Positions 9,045-18,510 of a stretch of 64,000 nucleotides of DNA are shown here, piece after piece. Both the position numbers and the translations under genes were made by a program. The stretch covers positions 157,058 through 221,057 of the forward strand of contig NZ_JAGJEG010000004.1 of assembly GCF_018100905.1 (NCBI RefSeq). Reading direction: 5' to 3'. Every line of letters starts with the position of its first letter. Position 1 is the stretch's first letter. Source of the stretch: Pseudoalteromonas sp. MMG010. Lineage in GTDB: Bacteria; Pseudomonadota; Gammaproteobacteria; Enterobacterales; Alteromonadaceae. The notes under the pieces were generated by a model. That model had not been told where the DNA came from and did no database searches. It was given only the letters and a program-made list of their open reading frames with translations.

Positions 9045-9665
9045 TTAGCCATACACTTGTAAACCAAAATACTGCGCCACCCCGCTTAAAATATTAGTCA
9101 CCGCTACCGACGTTAAAACAAGCCCCATGATTCTACTTATAATACTAGCTCCACTGTCACCAATTAATTTATGTACTTGTGTTGCCAATAATAATAAAAC
9201 CAACACAACACATAATACAGCTAACATCATTGATGATGTAACTAACTGCTCAACCCAGGTAAACTCTTCATTTCGGGTCATTAACACGGCACCTAACATA
9301 GCCCCAGGGCTTGCTATAGAAGGGATAGCTAAAGGGAATATTGCCGTTTCGGTACTATCACGTACGCTTTTTATTTCTGTTTCAGGTTTGCTTTCTCCAA
9401 AAATCATCGACAATGCAAACAGTAATAAAATAATACCACCCGCAATTTGAAACGCCGCTAAAGGTATTTCTATTGCATTTAATAATTGCTCACCTGCTAC
9501 AACAAAAAAGAGTAATACAAGTGCAGAGACCCCGACGGCTTTTAAAGCAACCTTACGTTTAAATTTTTCATCGTCAGCGCGTGTAACAGCAATAAAGACG
9601 GGTACAGTCCCGATCGGGTCTATGACTGCAAAAAAGAAAATAAATGTGGCTAATAATTCATGCAT
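9045..9665 (-). CDS. MarC/UPF0056 family integral membrane protein
   Basis: A 206-residue protein with about six membrane helices. It opens with FIFFFAVIDPIGTVPVFIAVT, the MarC signature containing the conserved DPIG(T/N)xP, and has FPLAIPSIASPGAMLGAVL, the second conserved MarC block. MarC proteins are predicted transporters of the NAAT family; no substrate is established and the historic link to multiple antibiotic resistance has been questioned. It is divergently oriented from zur, 92 bp apart. Confidence 0.88.
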   Translation of the reverse strand: MHELLATFIFFFAVIDPIGTVPVFIAVTRADDEKFKRKVALKAVGVSALVLLFFVVAGEQLLNAIEIPLAAFQIAGGIILLLFALSMIFGESKPETEIKSVRDSTETAIFPLAIPSIASPGAMLGAVLMTRNEEFTWVEQLVTSSMMLAVLCVVLVLLLLATQVHKLIGDSGASIISRIMGLVLTSVAVTNILSGVAQYFGLQVYG

Positions 9666-9757
9666 CCTTAAAATTTCCTAGTAAAATGAGTAGAATAAAA
9701 ACGCTGCAACTACAATACAATATGTTAGTATATCACGGTCGCGTAAGGATAAATTAG

Positions 9758-10192
9758 ATGAATATAGAATCACTCGTAAGTAAAGCCAAACAAGAATGTG
9801 ATAACCGTGGTGCACGTTTTACACCTATCCGTGAAAAAGTTTTTCGGTTATTAGCTAATGCCCAAGGAGGTGTTGGTGCTTATGATTTACTTGAACAGTT
9901 AAAAGTTACTGAGGCAGGCGCTAAGCCCGCAACCATATATCGTGCTTTAGATTTTTTATCTGAGCTGGGGTTTATTCATAAAATAGAAAGCACAAATGCA
10001 TTTATGCTGTGTCATCATTTTGATCATATTCACCCTGTTCAATTACTAATTTGTGACACTTGTGGATTTATAAAAGAATTACACTCTACTGTTATTTCCC
10101 ATGAGTTAAATAACCTTGCAGCAGAAAGCGGTTTTATTGTTTCTGCACAAACAATTGAAGCACATGGTAAATGTGAGTCTTGTCGTTCATAA
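9758..10192 (+). CDS. zur: Zinc uptake regulator Zur (Fur family)
   Basis: A 144-residue Fur-family repressor: an N-terminal winged helix (RFTPIREKVFRLL, then KPATIYRALDFLSELGFIHKIES) and a C-terminal metal domain with HHFDHIHPVQLLICDTCG and a terminal CESC, the two CXXC pairs of the structural zinc site. The short length, the second CXXC at the very end and the H-F-D-H segment favour Zur over Fur. Zur represses zinc import genes when zinc is replete. No zinc transporter gene is adjacent. Confidence 0.85.
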   Translation: MNIESLVSKAKQECDNRGARFTPIREKVFRLLANAQGGVGAYDLLEQLKVTEAGAKPATIYRALDFLSELGFIHKIESTNAFMLCHHFDHIHPVQLLICDTCGFIKELHSTVISHELNNLAAESGFIVSAQTIEAHGKCESCRS

Positions 10193-10262
10193 AATTAGTT
10201 TTGTATTTTAAATTAGATTTATTGCAAGCTGTTATTTCAGTACTATTTAATAGGTATAAACC

Positions 10263-10730
10263 ATGAATGTAGAATTCATCAATCCTTTTTTAGCCTCTTT
10301 ACTTAATGTATTAGAGACTATGGCGCAAACAAAATTAAAACCGGGAAAACCTCGTATAAAAACCGATGAAATAGCATGCGGTGATGTATCGGGTGTTATC
10401 GGAATGGTCGGGCCGGTTACTCGTGGCTCACTATCGATTACTTTTGATGAAAGCCTTGCATTGACGTTAATGGAAAAAATGTTAGGTGAAAAACCTGACA
10501 GTATTAATGATGAAGTTACTGATATGGTTGGCGAAATAACCAATATGGTTACCGGTGGGGCGAAAAACCTACTGGGCGAAAAAGGGTACGATTTTGATAT
10601 GGCGACCCCCATTGTTGTTTCAGGTAAAAATCACACAATTACCCATAAAAGTGATGGCAAAAAAATTCTTATGCCATTTACCAGTGATGACGGTAATGCT
10701 TATATAGAAATAAGCTTCGATGCGCTATGA
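10263..10730 (+). CDS. cheX: Chemotaxis protein CheX (CheY-P phosphatase family)
   Basis: A 155-residue protein of the CheC/CheX/FliY family: [20 protein letters not shown], then [24 protein letters not shown] and the phosphatase helix [12 protein letters not shown]. In this family an E-x-x-N pair dephosphorylates CheY-P, and EITNMV provides it. It is a soluble stand-alone phosphatase, not next to other chemotaxis genes. It is overlapped by yjbQ (ATGA at 10727), so the two are translationally coupled although functionally unrelated as far as known. Confidence 0.88.
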   Translation: MNVEFINPFLASLLNVLETMAQTKLKPGKPRIKTDEIACGDVSGVIGMVGPVTRGSLSITFDESLALTLMEKMLGEKPDSINDEVTDMVGEITNMVTGGAKNLLGEKGYDFDMATPIVVSGKNHTITHKSDGKKILMPFTSDDGNAYIEISFDAL

Positions 10731-11152
10731 GTTGGCAACAACACATTATTACATTAAAACCCCGCTCTCGGGGTTTTCACTTAATTGATAATGAAATTAT
10801 TGCTCAACTTCCTCAATTAAGCCGCTATAAAGTTGGGCTGTTACATTTATTTATTCAACATACCTCTGCTAGCTTAACCATAAACGAAAATGCCGACCCC
10901 ACCGTTCGCATGGATATGGAAAGCCACTTTAATAAGTTTGTTCCACAATGCCAGCCTTATTACCGCCATGATTATGAAGGCGATGATGATATGCCTGCGC
11001 ACATAAAAAGCAGTACGATTGGTTGTGAGCTAACAATTCCTATCGCTAACGGTTATTTAGCATTGGGGACTTGGCAAGGAATATACCTCGGTGAGCACCG
11101 AGATCATGCCAGCAGTAGAAACATAATTGCGACTATTCAAGGTGAGCTGTAG
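10727..11152 (+). CDS. yjbQ: YjbQ/UPF0047 family protein
   Basis: A 141-residue single-domain protein with the family hallmark [19 protein letters not shown] and a late [14 protein letters not shown], where conserved His residues form a metal or phosphate site. The E. coli homologue has been associated with weak thiamine-phosphate synthase activity, hence the common label secondary thiamine-phosphate synthase; the physiological role is unclear. It overlaps the cheX stop by four bases. Confidence 0.88.
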   Translation: MSWQQHIITLKPRSRGFHLIDNEIIAQLPQLSRYKVGLLHLFIQHTSASLTINENADPTVRMDMESHFNKFVPQCQPYYRHDYEGDDDMPAHIKSSTIGCELTIPIANGYLALGTWQGIYLGEHRDHASSRNIIATIQGEL

Positions 11153-11395
11153 CGCTAATACCCCACAGTGTCTGCAACAATATAAAACACTTCAAATACC
11201 TTATTACCACCACTATTAATACTTTAATTATCAATATGAGTTAGAACTGCATTTAAAGATGTTTATAGCAATATAATAAAAATAACGTTTTCAGTGGTTT
11301 TAACACTCATTTTCAGCGTATCGTTACCCTACAACCTATTAGTTAATAAGCTTAATAGATTGCAGGGCAATTTTTACTTAACGATGGTTTACCTA

Positions 11396-13636
11396 TTATT
11401 GATAAAGGTAAGGTCCCACCCAACGATACGTTTTTTTGTTAATAGTTAAGCTGTGTTTAGCCGTATTTGACGCATTTTTATTGGCTAAAATAAACCATTG
11501 CTCATTATCATCTAAATCGACTATTTTCACTGCCGTATATTGCGCTGTATCAAGCTCTACAGAGACTTCTTTAATATTACTGCTAGAGTTTAAAGATGCT
11601 TCCGACACAGGGCTATAGCTGCCATGCGGTTCAATAATTGAAACAAACGTAGTATCAGCGGTATCTTTTCTGCGGATCACAATACCGGCATCTCGACGTA
11701 AATTAAACTGAGGATCATTAGCACCAATACGCGTTAATAGTAATTCATCGGCCTGTGTTGTCGCAGAAGTAAGTGTATAAAACTTCCCTTCGTGCAACCA
11801 AGAGAACTGAGTATTCGCGCCAGCAGGTTTACCTTTACCTTCTAAATATAAGTGTTGGTAGCCATTTTTATTACCAAGTGGGCTTAAGCTCTTAGGTGAT
11901 TCCCATTTAAAGTTGCCATCAATAACCTGCCCCATGTAATAAAATGGAAAATCATAGTCATGCTTTTTATCAGCAGAAACTTTCATGATGTCTAACATAA
12001 ATGCTTTTTCAAAGTGCTCGTCTTTTATTAAAGCCATTGTACGATGCATTTCGGTACCAGGATAAGCAGCTGCCTCAGTAGCGCTCACCACTTGTACATC
12101 TTCTTTATCTGCATCAAAAAAATACAAATCAGAATGTTTTGTACTGGCAACACTGTACTTACCTTTAAAGTGCATTTCGCCATCTTGAGATAATGTATTA
12201 TGCGCGATGGTTGTTTTAGCCCAAGTTTTGTTTTCTTTTAAGTAATTACCGCCCCCTTTCTGGCCGATATTTACAAATCGAGCCAATCCATAATCTTGAA
12301 TTATTTCATCACCTTTTTCGTAAAGAGAATACGATAACTTATCATAATGACCGTGGCTTAAACCTTGCGCAGCATATTTAAATACCAATGTTAAATCTTC
12401 ATTGCCGTAGCGTAAAACCCCTACACCACCTTGCTTACCATTAATACCATCAGTAAGATTAACTGACTTTTTAGTATAAGGCTTAGCTTTTCCTTCGCGT
12501 ATGCCAATAGCAACATCTAACCCTGATTCATCTAATAGTACTTGGTTCTGCTTTTGTGCAATGCTTAGTAACTTAGGATTCTGCTCTCCATAATGATAGG
12601 CAATGTTCACGGCTGTAACTAATGATGCAGTATAATATGACATGCCTTTTTGACCGTCATTAAGTGGGAAAAACTCGCCATCAGCATCAGATAAATTTAA
12701 CAGTGCATCAACAGCTTTAAGTAAAACATTATCTTTATGCTGCAATACTTTTAAATCAGGACGAGCATTTTCCATTGCCAGTGCAAAAATTAAAAATGGA
12801 TACATTGCATAGCGTTGATAATATGGACCTTCCGTGTAATAACCATCAGGAGAAAATGGTTCTTCTAAATTCGCTAAAAAGCCTTTTCTTTGCCCTTCAA
12901 CTTTAATAATGCCGCCATCATTATCATAACTGCCTAGCGGTAAACCATCATCTTCTATACCGTAAAGAGCTCTTTGAATTAGCTCTTCATCATTCATCAC
13001 TAAACCAATCATACCTACAGCAGCATTACCCCATGTACTATGGTTATGCACTCGATTATAAAAAGCAGGGTTTTCTAATGAAATAAAATCAGCAAAAGGA
13101 CGAAATAAGTTATTCTCTAATTTATTGCGCTCTTGCTCTGATAAAAAGTTATAAATAGTGTCATAAGCTTGGCTCATATATACAAGCCAGTTACTGTCGT
13201 TTAAGCATTGCCAAAATAATTTACCACGAGAATACGAACGTTCTTGTGGGTGAAGAGGTAAGTTTTTATACATTGCTTCGTATTGCATTAGCATATCGCG
13301 AATATATATTGCGTACTTTTCATCTTGTAAAATTTGATAAAGCACACCCGCTTTTTGCGCAATTATAAAATTTTGTTTGTGTCGATAATGAGTATACCCA
13401 CCTGAAAAATCTTTCGGGATAGGTGTATCTATCCCCATTGCAATTTCAGCATCAACCTCTTGTTTTACTCGTTGTAATGTTGCGTCAAATAAAGGCGTTT
13501 CACCTAAATTATTTCTAATCTTTTCAACACTATTTTTATTTAAAATTAAACTAGGGTGATCTTGTGCTTTAAGTGTAAATGGGCTTGAGCATAAAGCCGT
13601 CATTAGCATTAAAGCCGGAATTTTTTTTATGTGCAT
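11396..13636 (-). CDS. Secreted PL17-family oligoalginate lyase
   Basis: A 746-residue enzyme with a signal peptide (cleavage near LKAQ). The N-terminal alpha/alpha toroid carries VHNHSTWGNAAVGMIG (Asn198/His199, matching the Asn-His pair of PL17) and SPDGYYTEGPYYQRYA (catalytic Tyr region). The C-terminal half is the heparinase II/III-like beta-sandwich, with GLSHGHYDKLSYSLY around residue 430. PL17 enzymes release monosaccharides from alginate oligomers by exolytic beta-elimination. Unusually, no other alginate gene (KdgF, DehR, TonB receptor, other lyases) is adjacent. Heparinase activity on another uronate polymer is a less likely alternative. Confidence 0.85.
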   Translation of the reverse strand: MHIKKIPALMLMTALCSSPFTLKAQDHPSLILNKNSVEKIRNNLGETPLFDATLQRVKQEVDAEIAMGIDTPIPKDFSGGYTHYRHKQNFIIAQKAGVLYQILQDEKYAIYIRDMLMQYEAMYKNLPLHPQERSYSRGKLFWQCLNDSNWLVYMSQAYDTIYNFLSEQERNKLENNLFRPFADFISLENPAFYNRVHNHSTWGNAAVGMIGLVMNDEELIQRALYGIEDDGLPLGSYDNDGGIIKVEGQRKGFLANLEEPFSPDGYYTEGPYYQRYAMYPFLIFALAMENARPDLKVLQHKDNVLLKAVDALLNLSDADGEFFPLNDGQKGMSYYTASLVTAVNIAYHYGEQNPKLLSIAQKQNQVLLDESGLDVAIGIREGKAKPYTKKSVNLTDGINGKQGGVGVLRYGNEDLTLVFKYAAQGLSHGHYDKLSYSLYEKGDEIIQDYGLARFVNIGQKGGGNYLKENKTWAKTTIAHNTLSQDGEMHFKGKYSVASTKHSDLYFFDADKEDVQVVSATEAAAYPGTEMHRTMALIKDEHFEKAFMLDIMKVSADKKHDYDFPFYYMGQVIDGNFKWESPKSLSPLGNKNGYQHLYLEGKGKPAGANTQFSWLHEGKFYTLTSATTQADELLLTRIGANDPQFNLRRDAGIVIRRKDTADTTFVSIIEPHGSYSPVSEASLNSSSNIKEVSVELDTAQYTAVKIVDLDDNEQWFILANKNASNTAKHSLTINKKTYRWVGPYLYQ

Positions 13637-14106
13637 GTATGTGAGTCCTTACATTGTCTAAACGTTCAAACTTTTAGAAGTTGTATACAGTGTATTTAAA
13701 ATGACAATTAATAACTAAAAAGTGCGGCTATATAATAACTTACAGTAACAGCTCACTTTAAACGCTTGTTTATATTAAATGAGTTATTCATTGCTATATT
13801 GTCAGGCACTAAATATAACGTTTTCTTTGTACTTTTGTCTTGTAAAAGTGAATTTTTATTTAACAAAATGCGTAATTTATATAAATAAAGATAAGGAAAT
13901 AGTTGAGCAACAGATACGAGAAAATTAAATAAAATAAGAATTTAAAGTATAGGGTTGTGCTAAAGAGTGAATTTATAAGTATAAAAGTACACATATAAGA
14001 AGCTCTGAATATTTATTCAGAAATACAAAAGGAAGTTATGAGCACTCTTTTTATTAAATAAAAAGTGGGTAGCTAAATCATAATTTAATAAAGGGAGTAA
14101 AAAGAT
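13637..14106. other. 470-bp gene-free region upstream of the PL17 lyase
   Basis: A long AT-rich stretch without a credible ORF. It must hold the promoter of the PL17 lyase. A GTATAC palindrome at 13683-13688, flanked by TT and AG, resembles the core of GntR/UxuR-type operators known from hexuronate regulators, but one short palindrome is weak evidence. The end near 14084-14106 holds the T-run that follows the tRNA-Gly on the minus strand. I see nothing else. Confidence 0.4.
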
Positions 14107-14182
14107 TGGAGCGGCACACGAGGCTCGAACTCGTGACCTCGACCTTGGCAAGGTCGCGCTCTACCAACTGAGCTAGTGCCGC
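14107..14182 (-). tRNA. tRNA-Gly (GCC), copy 1
   Basis: A 76-nt complete cloverleaf on the minus strand. The 7-bp acceptor GCGGCAC / GTGCCGC is followed by discriminator T and an encoded CCA. The D-arm is AGCTCAGTTGGTAGAGC, the anticodon stem-loop GACCTTGCCAAGGTC gives anticodon GCC, and the T-arm is CACGAGTTCGAGCCTCGTG. A CTTTTT run directly downstream is a likely terminator. The gene is immediately preceded, without spacer, by a 78-bp tRNA-like repeat. Confidence 0.97.
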
Positions 14183-14260
14183 ATTCAAAGACAGTCAGTG
14201 ATTTGTCCGTTGGTGCGCGACAGGTCGCGTTCAACATTCTGGCAACTGAGCTAGTGCCGC
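14183..14260 (-). repeat. 78-bp chimeric tRNA-Gly-like repeat, unit A
   Basis: The unit starts, on the minus strand, with the first 18 nt of tRNA-Gly (acceptor 5' arm plus start of the D-arm, GCGGCACTAGCTCAGTTG), then diverges into a non-tRNA sequence containing a CGCGAC-CT-GTCGCG hairpin and ending in a T-rich tail that abuts the next tRNA-Gly. It lacks an anticodon loop, T-arm and 3' acceptor strand, so it is not a functional tRNA. Confidence 0.85.
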
Positions 14261-14338
14261 ATTCAAAAATAGTCAGTGATTCGTCCGTTGGTGCGCGACA
14301 GGTCGCGTTCAACATTCTGGCAACTGAGCTAGTGCCGC
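14261..14338 (-). repeat. 78-bp chimeric tRNA-Gly-like repeat, unit B
   Basis: A tandem neighbour of unit A with exactly the same length, differing at only a few positions near the tail. It has the same 5' tRNA half and the same internal hairpin. A 35-bp spacer (14339-14373), which includes the T-run after the second tRNA, separates it from that tRNA. Confidence 0.85.
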
Positions 14339-14373
14339 ATTTAAAATTTTTGCTGCAATCTATTAAAAAAGAT

Positions 14374-14449
14374 TGGAGCGGCACACGAGGCTCGAACTCG
14401 TGACCTCGACCTTGGCAAGGTCGCGCTCTACCAACTGAGCTAGTGCCGC
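14374..14449 (-). tRNA. tRNA-Gly (GCC), copy 2
   Basis: This copy has the same sequence as copy 1 over all 76 nt, again with an encoded CCA and anticodon GCC, and is followed on the minus strand by CTTTTTT. Unit C of the 78-bp repeat abuts its 5' end directly. The two tRNAs are probably the product of a local duplication. Confidence 0.97.
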
Positions 14450-14527
14450 ATTCAAAAATAGTCAGTGATTCGTCCGTTGGTGCGCGACGTGTCGCGTTCA
14501 ACATTCTGGCAACTGAGCTAGTGCCGC
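14450..14527 (-). repeat. 78-bp chimeric tRNA-Gly-like repeat, unit C
   Basis: A third copy of the unit, again exactly 78 bp and directly 5' of a tRNA-Gly. Its hairpin loop differs from units A and B (CGCGAC-AC-GTCGCG rather than -CT-) while the six-base stem is unchanged. This suggests that the hairpin is maintained. Confidence 0.85.
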
Positions 14528-14640
14528 ATTCAAAAGTCGTCAAACTTAAATTCTAGGCTTTAGCAAAACTCACTTTATTAATATGATTTCTTTGGTGAAA
14601 AAGCACATCAATCAAAACAACCTAGTTACTCAAACACACT

Positions 14641-14656
14641 AACCCCGCGGGGGTTA
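14641..14656. terminator. GC-rich hairpin downstream of orn
   Basis: A palindrome AACCCC-GCG-GGGGTT lies 55 bp beyond the orn stop and upstream of the tRNA-Gly cluster. There is no T-run on the orn strand, so it may be a processing or rho-assisted stop rather than a simple terminator. Confidence 0.4.
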
Positions 14657-14710
14657 TCGTCTTGAGCGGGGCAGGATTCTACAATAATTAGAGGTGTTTG
14701 CAAGTTTTTT

Positions 14711-15256
14711 TTACAAATTAAAGAACTTTTCTCTATACACTTTCAATTCCATAATTGAATCTTTAATGTCATCAAGTGCTAAATGTGAGCCCTTTTTATT
14801 TACTTGTGCTAGTACTTCTGGTTTCCAGCGTCGTGCGAGCTCTTTTATCGTACTGACATCTAAATTGCGGTAATGGAAAAAATCTTCTAACTCACGCATG
14901 TACTTATTCATAAAACGACGATCTTGCCCTATAGAGTTTCCACACATTGGTGATACACCGCTAGGTACCCATTGCTTTAAAAACGCTAATGTTTGTTCAA
15001 CCGCATAAGCTTCGTCAAAGCAACTCGCTTTGCAACGCTCAGTTAAACCTGATTGACCATGCTGCGTGGTACACCACTCGTCCATACCTGCTAATAACTC
15101 TTCACTTTGATGAATTGCAATAGTAGGCCCTTCTGCAAGAATATTTAAATCGGCATCAGTGACAACCGTTGCAATTTCAAGTATTTTGTCGGTTTCTGGC
15201 TCAAGGCCTGTCATTTCGAGGTCAAGCCAGATTAAATTTGATTTATTAATAGTCAT
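14711..15256 (-). CDS. orn: Oligoribonuclease (DEDDh 3'-5' exonuclease)
   Basis: A 181-residue enzyme, the usual Orn length, degrading 2-5-nt RNAs and pGpG in the cytosol. Exo motif I is [20 protein letters not shown] (Asp and Glu), motif II includes [13 protein letters not shown], and motif III ends in [11 protein letters not shown] (the DEDDh His and Asp). It is essential in E. coli. It is divergent from rsgA, as in many gammaproteobacteria. It is relevant here because the two EAL-domain proteins would generate pGpG. Confidence 0.95.
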   Translation of the reverse strand: MTINKSNLIWLDLEMTGLEPETDKILEIATVVTDADLNILAEGPTIAIHQSEELLAGMDEWCTTQHGQSGLTERCKASCFDEAYAVEQTLAFLKQWVPSGVSPMCGNSIGQDRRFMNKYMRELEDFFHYRNLDVSTIKELARRWKPEVLAQVNKKGSHLALDDIKDSIMELKVYREKFFNL

Positions 15257-15378
15257 AATTACCTTAAATGGTGCTTTTCTTTAGATCCAACGCATTTCGA
15301 TATATCATATTAGCATCAACCGCCGAGCTAAAGCTTTTTTTAGCAAAGTCGACATTTAACTCAGGTTATAGGCCTAAA

Positions 15379-16437
15379 GTGGCAAAACAGAAAAAATTAA
15401 GTAAAGGTCAATCCCGTCGGATTAAGGCCAATCATCAAAAGCGTTTAAAAAATGCAGATAGCCAAACTGTAAAAATAAGCGATCAACAGTGGCAAAACGA
15501 TAATTTAGGCGCAACTCAAAGCGCTATTGTTATTAGTCGTTTCGGTCAACATGCTGATGTAGAAACTGAAAATGGCGATGTATTTCGTTGCAACATACGC
15601 CGTACGGTATCTAACCTAGTATGTGGAGATGAAGTTTTATTTCGCCGTGCAAAAGTAAGTGAAGGCGACTTAGCGGGTGTCATTGAAGCAACTCAAGAGC
15701 GTCGTTCGCAACTTACTCGCCCTGATTTTTACGATGGTGTAAAAGTCATTGCCGCTAATATAGATCAAATTTTAATGGTCTCTGCGGTTTTACCCGAATT
15801 TACTCATAATATTATCGATCGTTATTTGATTGCCTGCGAAGATATGGGGATTGAGCCTATTTTAGTACTTAATAAAATAGACTTAATCGATGATGCTGGC
15901 TTAAGTAAAATACAATCTATACTCGATATATATCGCGGTTTAGGTTATCAAGTATTATTAGTCAGTAGTGTATCCGGCGAAGGCATTGATGAGCTCAAGC
16001 AACTACTCGTTGATAAAAACAATATTTTTGTTGGTCAAAGTGGGGTTGGTAAATCAACGCTCGTCAATACAGTACTTCCAGATGCCGAAATATTAACGAA
16101 AGAAGTATCTGAAAACAGTGGTTTAGGCCAACATACAACAACAGTATCTCGTTTGCACCATCTACCTTCGGGCGGTAATTTAATAGACTCGCCAGGCATC
16201 CGTGAGTTTGGCTTATGGCATTTAGAAGTAGAGCGTGTTACTTGGTGTTTTAAAGAATTTAGAGCACTTATGGGTGGATGTCGATTTAGAGATTGTAAGC
16301 ACTTAAACGATCCGGGTTGTATTATTAAACAAGCGGTAGCTGATGGCGATATTTCCACATTACGCTATGAGAGTTATCATCGAATTTTAGAAACTATGGC
16401 CGATGGCCGAGCCGGCGCACGTGCGCCTAGAGTATAA
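15379..16437 (+). CDS. rsgA: Small ribosomal subunit biogenesis GTPase RsgA
   Basis: A circularly permuted GTPase that helps late 30S maturation. The preferred GTG start gives [22 protein letters not shown], matching the E. coli N-terminus, with a TAGG site six bases upstream and 352 residues (E. coli 350). An upstream in-frame ATG at 15268 would add 37 unlikely residues. The G motifs appear in permuted order: LNKIDLID (G4), VSSVSGEGI (G5), [12 protein letters not shown] (G1), then DSPGIREFG (G3). The C-terminal zinc knuckle is C-R-F-R-D-C-KH-x5-GC. Confidence 0.93.
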   Translation: MAKQKKLSKGQSRRIKANHQKRLKNADSQTVKISDQQWQNDNLGATQSAIVISRFGQHADVETENGDVFRCNIRRTVSNLVCGDEVLFRRAKVSEGDLAGVIEATQERRSQLTRPDFYDGVKVIAANIDQILMVSAVLPEFTHNIIDRYLIACEDMGIEPILVLNKIDLIDDAGLSKIQSILDIYRGLGYQVLLVSSVSGEGIDELKQLLVDKNNIFVGQSGVGKSTLVNTVLPDAEILTKEVSENSGLGQHTTTVSRLHHLPSGGNLIDSPGIREFGLWHLEVERVTWCFKEFRALMGGCRFRDCKHLNDPGCIIKQAVADGDISTLRYESYHRILETMADGRAGARAPRV

Positions 16438-16451
16438 TTAGGAAGTTATCA

Positions 16452-17318
16452 GTGAGCTTAGACAAATTTAAAATAGCAATGCAATACGCAATGCCAAAAC
16501 ATTTTATTTCGCGCGTAGTAGGAAAATTAGCAGCAGCAAAAGCTGGTGCATTAACAACTTACTTAATAAAGTTATTTATTAAGCAATATAAAATAGACAT
16601 GACTGAGGCTAAATACTCAGATCCAGCTCATTACAAAACTTTCAATGAGTTTTTCACACGTCCTTTAAAAGACGGTGTACGCCCTATGGTTGATGATGAA
16701 CAAGTGATCATTCACCCTGTTGACGGTGCAATTAGTCAATTAGGTGATATTATCGATGGCCAACTTATTCAGGCTAAAGGTCATGACTATAGCTTACAAG
16801 CTCTATTAGGTGGTGATGAGTACGATACCACGGCCTTTTTAGATGGTAAGTTTGCAACTATTTATTTAGCCCCTAAAGACTACCACCGTATACATATGCC
16901 TATTGATGGTACATTAAGTAAAATGATTTACGTACCTGGTGATTTATTTTCAGTAAACCCTCTTACCGCGCAAAATGTACCTAATTTATTTGCCCGTAAC
17001 GAGCGAGTTGTAGCCATTTTCGAAACAGACATTGGCCCACTAGCCATGGTGTTAGTCGGGGCAACCATTGTAGCGAGTATAGAAACCGTGTGGGCAGGGA
17101 CTGTAACCCCTCCAGCTGGTAGTGATGTATTTAGTTGGAAATACCCAACCGAAGGCGAAAACGCTTTAACACTTAAAAAAGGTGAAGAAATGGGCCGCTT
17201 TAAACTTGGCTCTACCGTTGTGTTAGCATGGGGTGCTGATAAAGCAGATATTCTTGATGACCAACTACCAGAAACAGTCACTCGCTTAGGCACTGCATTT
17301 GCCACCATTAAAAAATAA
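16452..17318 (+). CDS. psd: Phosphatidylserine decarboxylase proenzyme
   Basis: A 288-residue inner-membrane-associated enzyme making phosphatidylethanolamine. The self-cleavage motif is present as [11 protein letters not shown], where the Ser becomes the N-terminal pyruvoyl group, together with [13 protein letters not shown] and [11 protein letters not shown] (conserved His and Asp of the protease site). It starts with GTG preceded by AGGAAG and lies 14 bp after rsgA, a common arrangement. Confidence 0.95.
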   Translation: MSLDKFKIAMQYAMPKHFISRVVGKLAAAKAGALTTYLIKLFIKQYKIDMTEAKYSDPAHYKTFNEFFTRPLKDGVRPMVDDEQVIIHPVDGAISQLGDIIDGQLIQAKGHDYSLQALLGGDEYDTTAFLDGKFATIYLAPKDYHRIHMPIDGTLSKMIYVPGDLFSVNPLTAQNVPNLFARNERVVAIFETDIGPLAMVLVGATIVASIETVWAGTVTPPAGSDVFSWKYPTEGENALTLKKGEEMGRFKLGSTVVLAWGADKADILDDQLPETVTRLGTAFATIKK

Positions 17319-17380
17319 TTTAATGGTGCGTTAAATTAAAGTATGTCACGTCCTAAAATACGTTGACGCTTTTAAGTGAA

Positions 17381-17410
17381 GGCCAGTCGCTTTTGTTGCT
17401 GGTCTTTTTT
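17381..17410 (+). terminator. Terminator downstream of psd
   Basis: A hairpin built on GGCCAGTCGC and GTTGCTGGTC with a TTTT loop, followed by a six-base T-run, about 60 bp past the psd stop. A second, weaker hairpin (17486-17512) follows on the same strand. Confidence 0.75.
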
Positions 17411-17535
17411 ATGCACTTGGTTTGGTGTTTTCATGCCTAAACTTAAATACGACCTCATTTAAAGACAAGGCAGTACTTAAATATAAAAGGCCAATTACAT
17501 TAATTGACCTTTTGTTTTTATCTTACTCCATAAAC

Positions 17536-17560
17536 AAAAAAGCCCTGCATTAAGCAAGGC
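17536..17560 (-). terminator. Terminator downstream of rpoH
   Basis: A stem GCCCTGC / GCAAGGC with a short loop (17542-17560). On the minus strand it is followed by a T-run (17536-17540), 25 bp past the rpoH stop codon. Confidence 0.65.
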
Positions 17561-17585
17561 GTTTTTAATTTATATTAATGAACGT

Positions 17586-18449
17586 TTAGCTCATTGCTGC
17601 TTGTAGCTTTTTCATCGCTGTTTTTTCTAGCTGACGAACACGCTCTGCAGATACACTGTACTTTTCAGCAAGCTCTTGTAGTGTTGCTTTATCGTCAGAT
17701 AACCAACGAGCGCTAACAATATCTTGTGAGCGTTCATCTAGCGTTTTTAATGCACTAAATAAACGTGTATGTGATTGCTCTTGCCATTGCTGTTGTTCAA
17801 TATCATCAGCTAAATCAGCAGAACCATCCGTTAAATATTGAACGGGAGAATAGGTACTGCTTGGCGCATCATCGTTATCATCGCCAGTTAAATCAAAGCC
17901 CATATCTTGACCGCTCATACGCGATTCCATTTCACGAACTTCTTTTTCACTTACACCTAGCTCGCTAGCAACAGTGCTAACCTCTGCTTGGTTAAACCAA
18001 CCTAAACGCTTTTTGTTTTTGCGTAGGTTAAAAAATAATTTACGTTGCGCTTTTGTGGTCGCAACTTTAACGATGCGCCAATTTTTAAGTACAAACTCAT
18101 GAATCTCTGCTTTAATCCAATGTACAGCAAACGAGACTAAACGTACGCCCACTGTAGGGTCAAAACGCTTTACCGCTTTCATTAATCCAATATTACCTTC
18201 TTGAATTAAATCAGCTTGTGGTAAGCCATAACCTGAGTAGCTTTTAGCAATATGTGCAACAAAGCGTAAATGCGACATAATGAGTTGCTTTGCAGCGCTA
18301 AGATCGCCATCTTCTTGCAGACGTTTTGCTAGCTCTTGTTCTTTCTCAGCTTTAAGCATAGGTATCGTACTTACCGCTTGTAAGTATCCGTCCATGCTTG
18401 CGCTTTGTTGACCGACAGTTAGTGCCATTGCGTATAAATCTTTACTCAT
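17586..18449 (-). CDS. rpoH: RNA polymerase sigma factor RpoH (sigma-32)
   Basis: A 287-residue heat-shock sigma factor. It contains region 2 ([38 protein letters not shown]), the diagnostic RpoH box [17 protein letters not shown], and region 4.2 ([27 protein letters not shown]). It directs transcription of chaperone and protease genes. It lies downstream of ftsX in the conserved ftsY-ftsE-ftsX-rpoH order, but with 230 bp of intergenic DNA and its own regulatory site: a perfect CIRCE palindrome 34 bp upstream of the start. Confidence 0.96.
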   Translation of the reverse strand: MSKDLYAMALTVGQQSASMDGYLQAVSTIPMLKAEKEQELAKRLQEDGDLSAAKQLIMSHLRFVAHIAKSYSGYGLPQADLIQEGNIGLMKAVKRFDPTVGVRLVSFAVHWIKAEIHEFVLKNWRIVKVATTKAQRKLFFNLRKNKKRLGWFNQAEVSTVASELGVSEKEVREMESRMSGQDMGFDLTGDDNDDAPSSTYSPVQYLTDGSADLADDIEQQQWQEQSHTRLFSALKTLDERSQDIVSARWLSDDKATLQELAEKYSVSAERVRQLEKTAMKKLQAAMS

Positions 18450-18483
18450 TTTTCACCTCAGTGATAAAACATTTGAAACCATC

Positions 18484-18510
18484 TTAGCACTCTTTAACCA
18501 AGAGTGCTAA
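18484..18510. promoter_or_regulatory. CIRCE element (HrcA operator) upstream of rpoH
   Basis: TTAGCACTC - nine bases - GAGTGCTAA is an exact match to the CIRCE consensus, including the 9-bp spacer. It lies 34 bp before the rpoH ATG, in the leader or promoter. CIRCE is the operator of the repressor HrcA, which is titrated by GroEL. No hrcA gene is in the window, so whether the organism has HrcA cannot be judged here. Confidence 0.85.

Noticed and set aside
9715..9745. Zur box between marC and zur
   Set aside because: An AT-rich stretch (TGTTAGTATATCA) is only a poor match to Zur operators and too degenerate to support.
14085..14543. 152-codon minus-strand open frame and a 75-codon plus-strand frame over the tRNA-Gly region
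   Set aside because: Both consist of translated tRNA and tRNA-like repeat sequence; the peptide repeats only reflect the repeated DNA.
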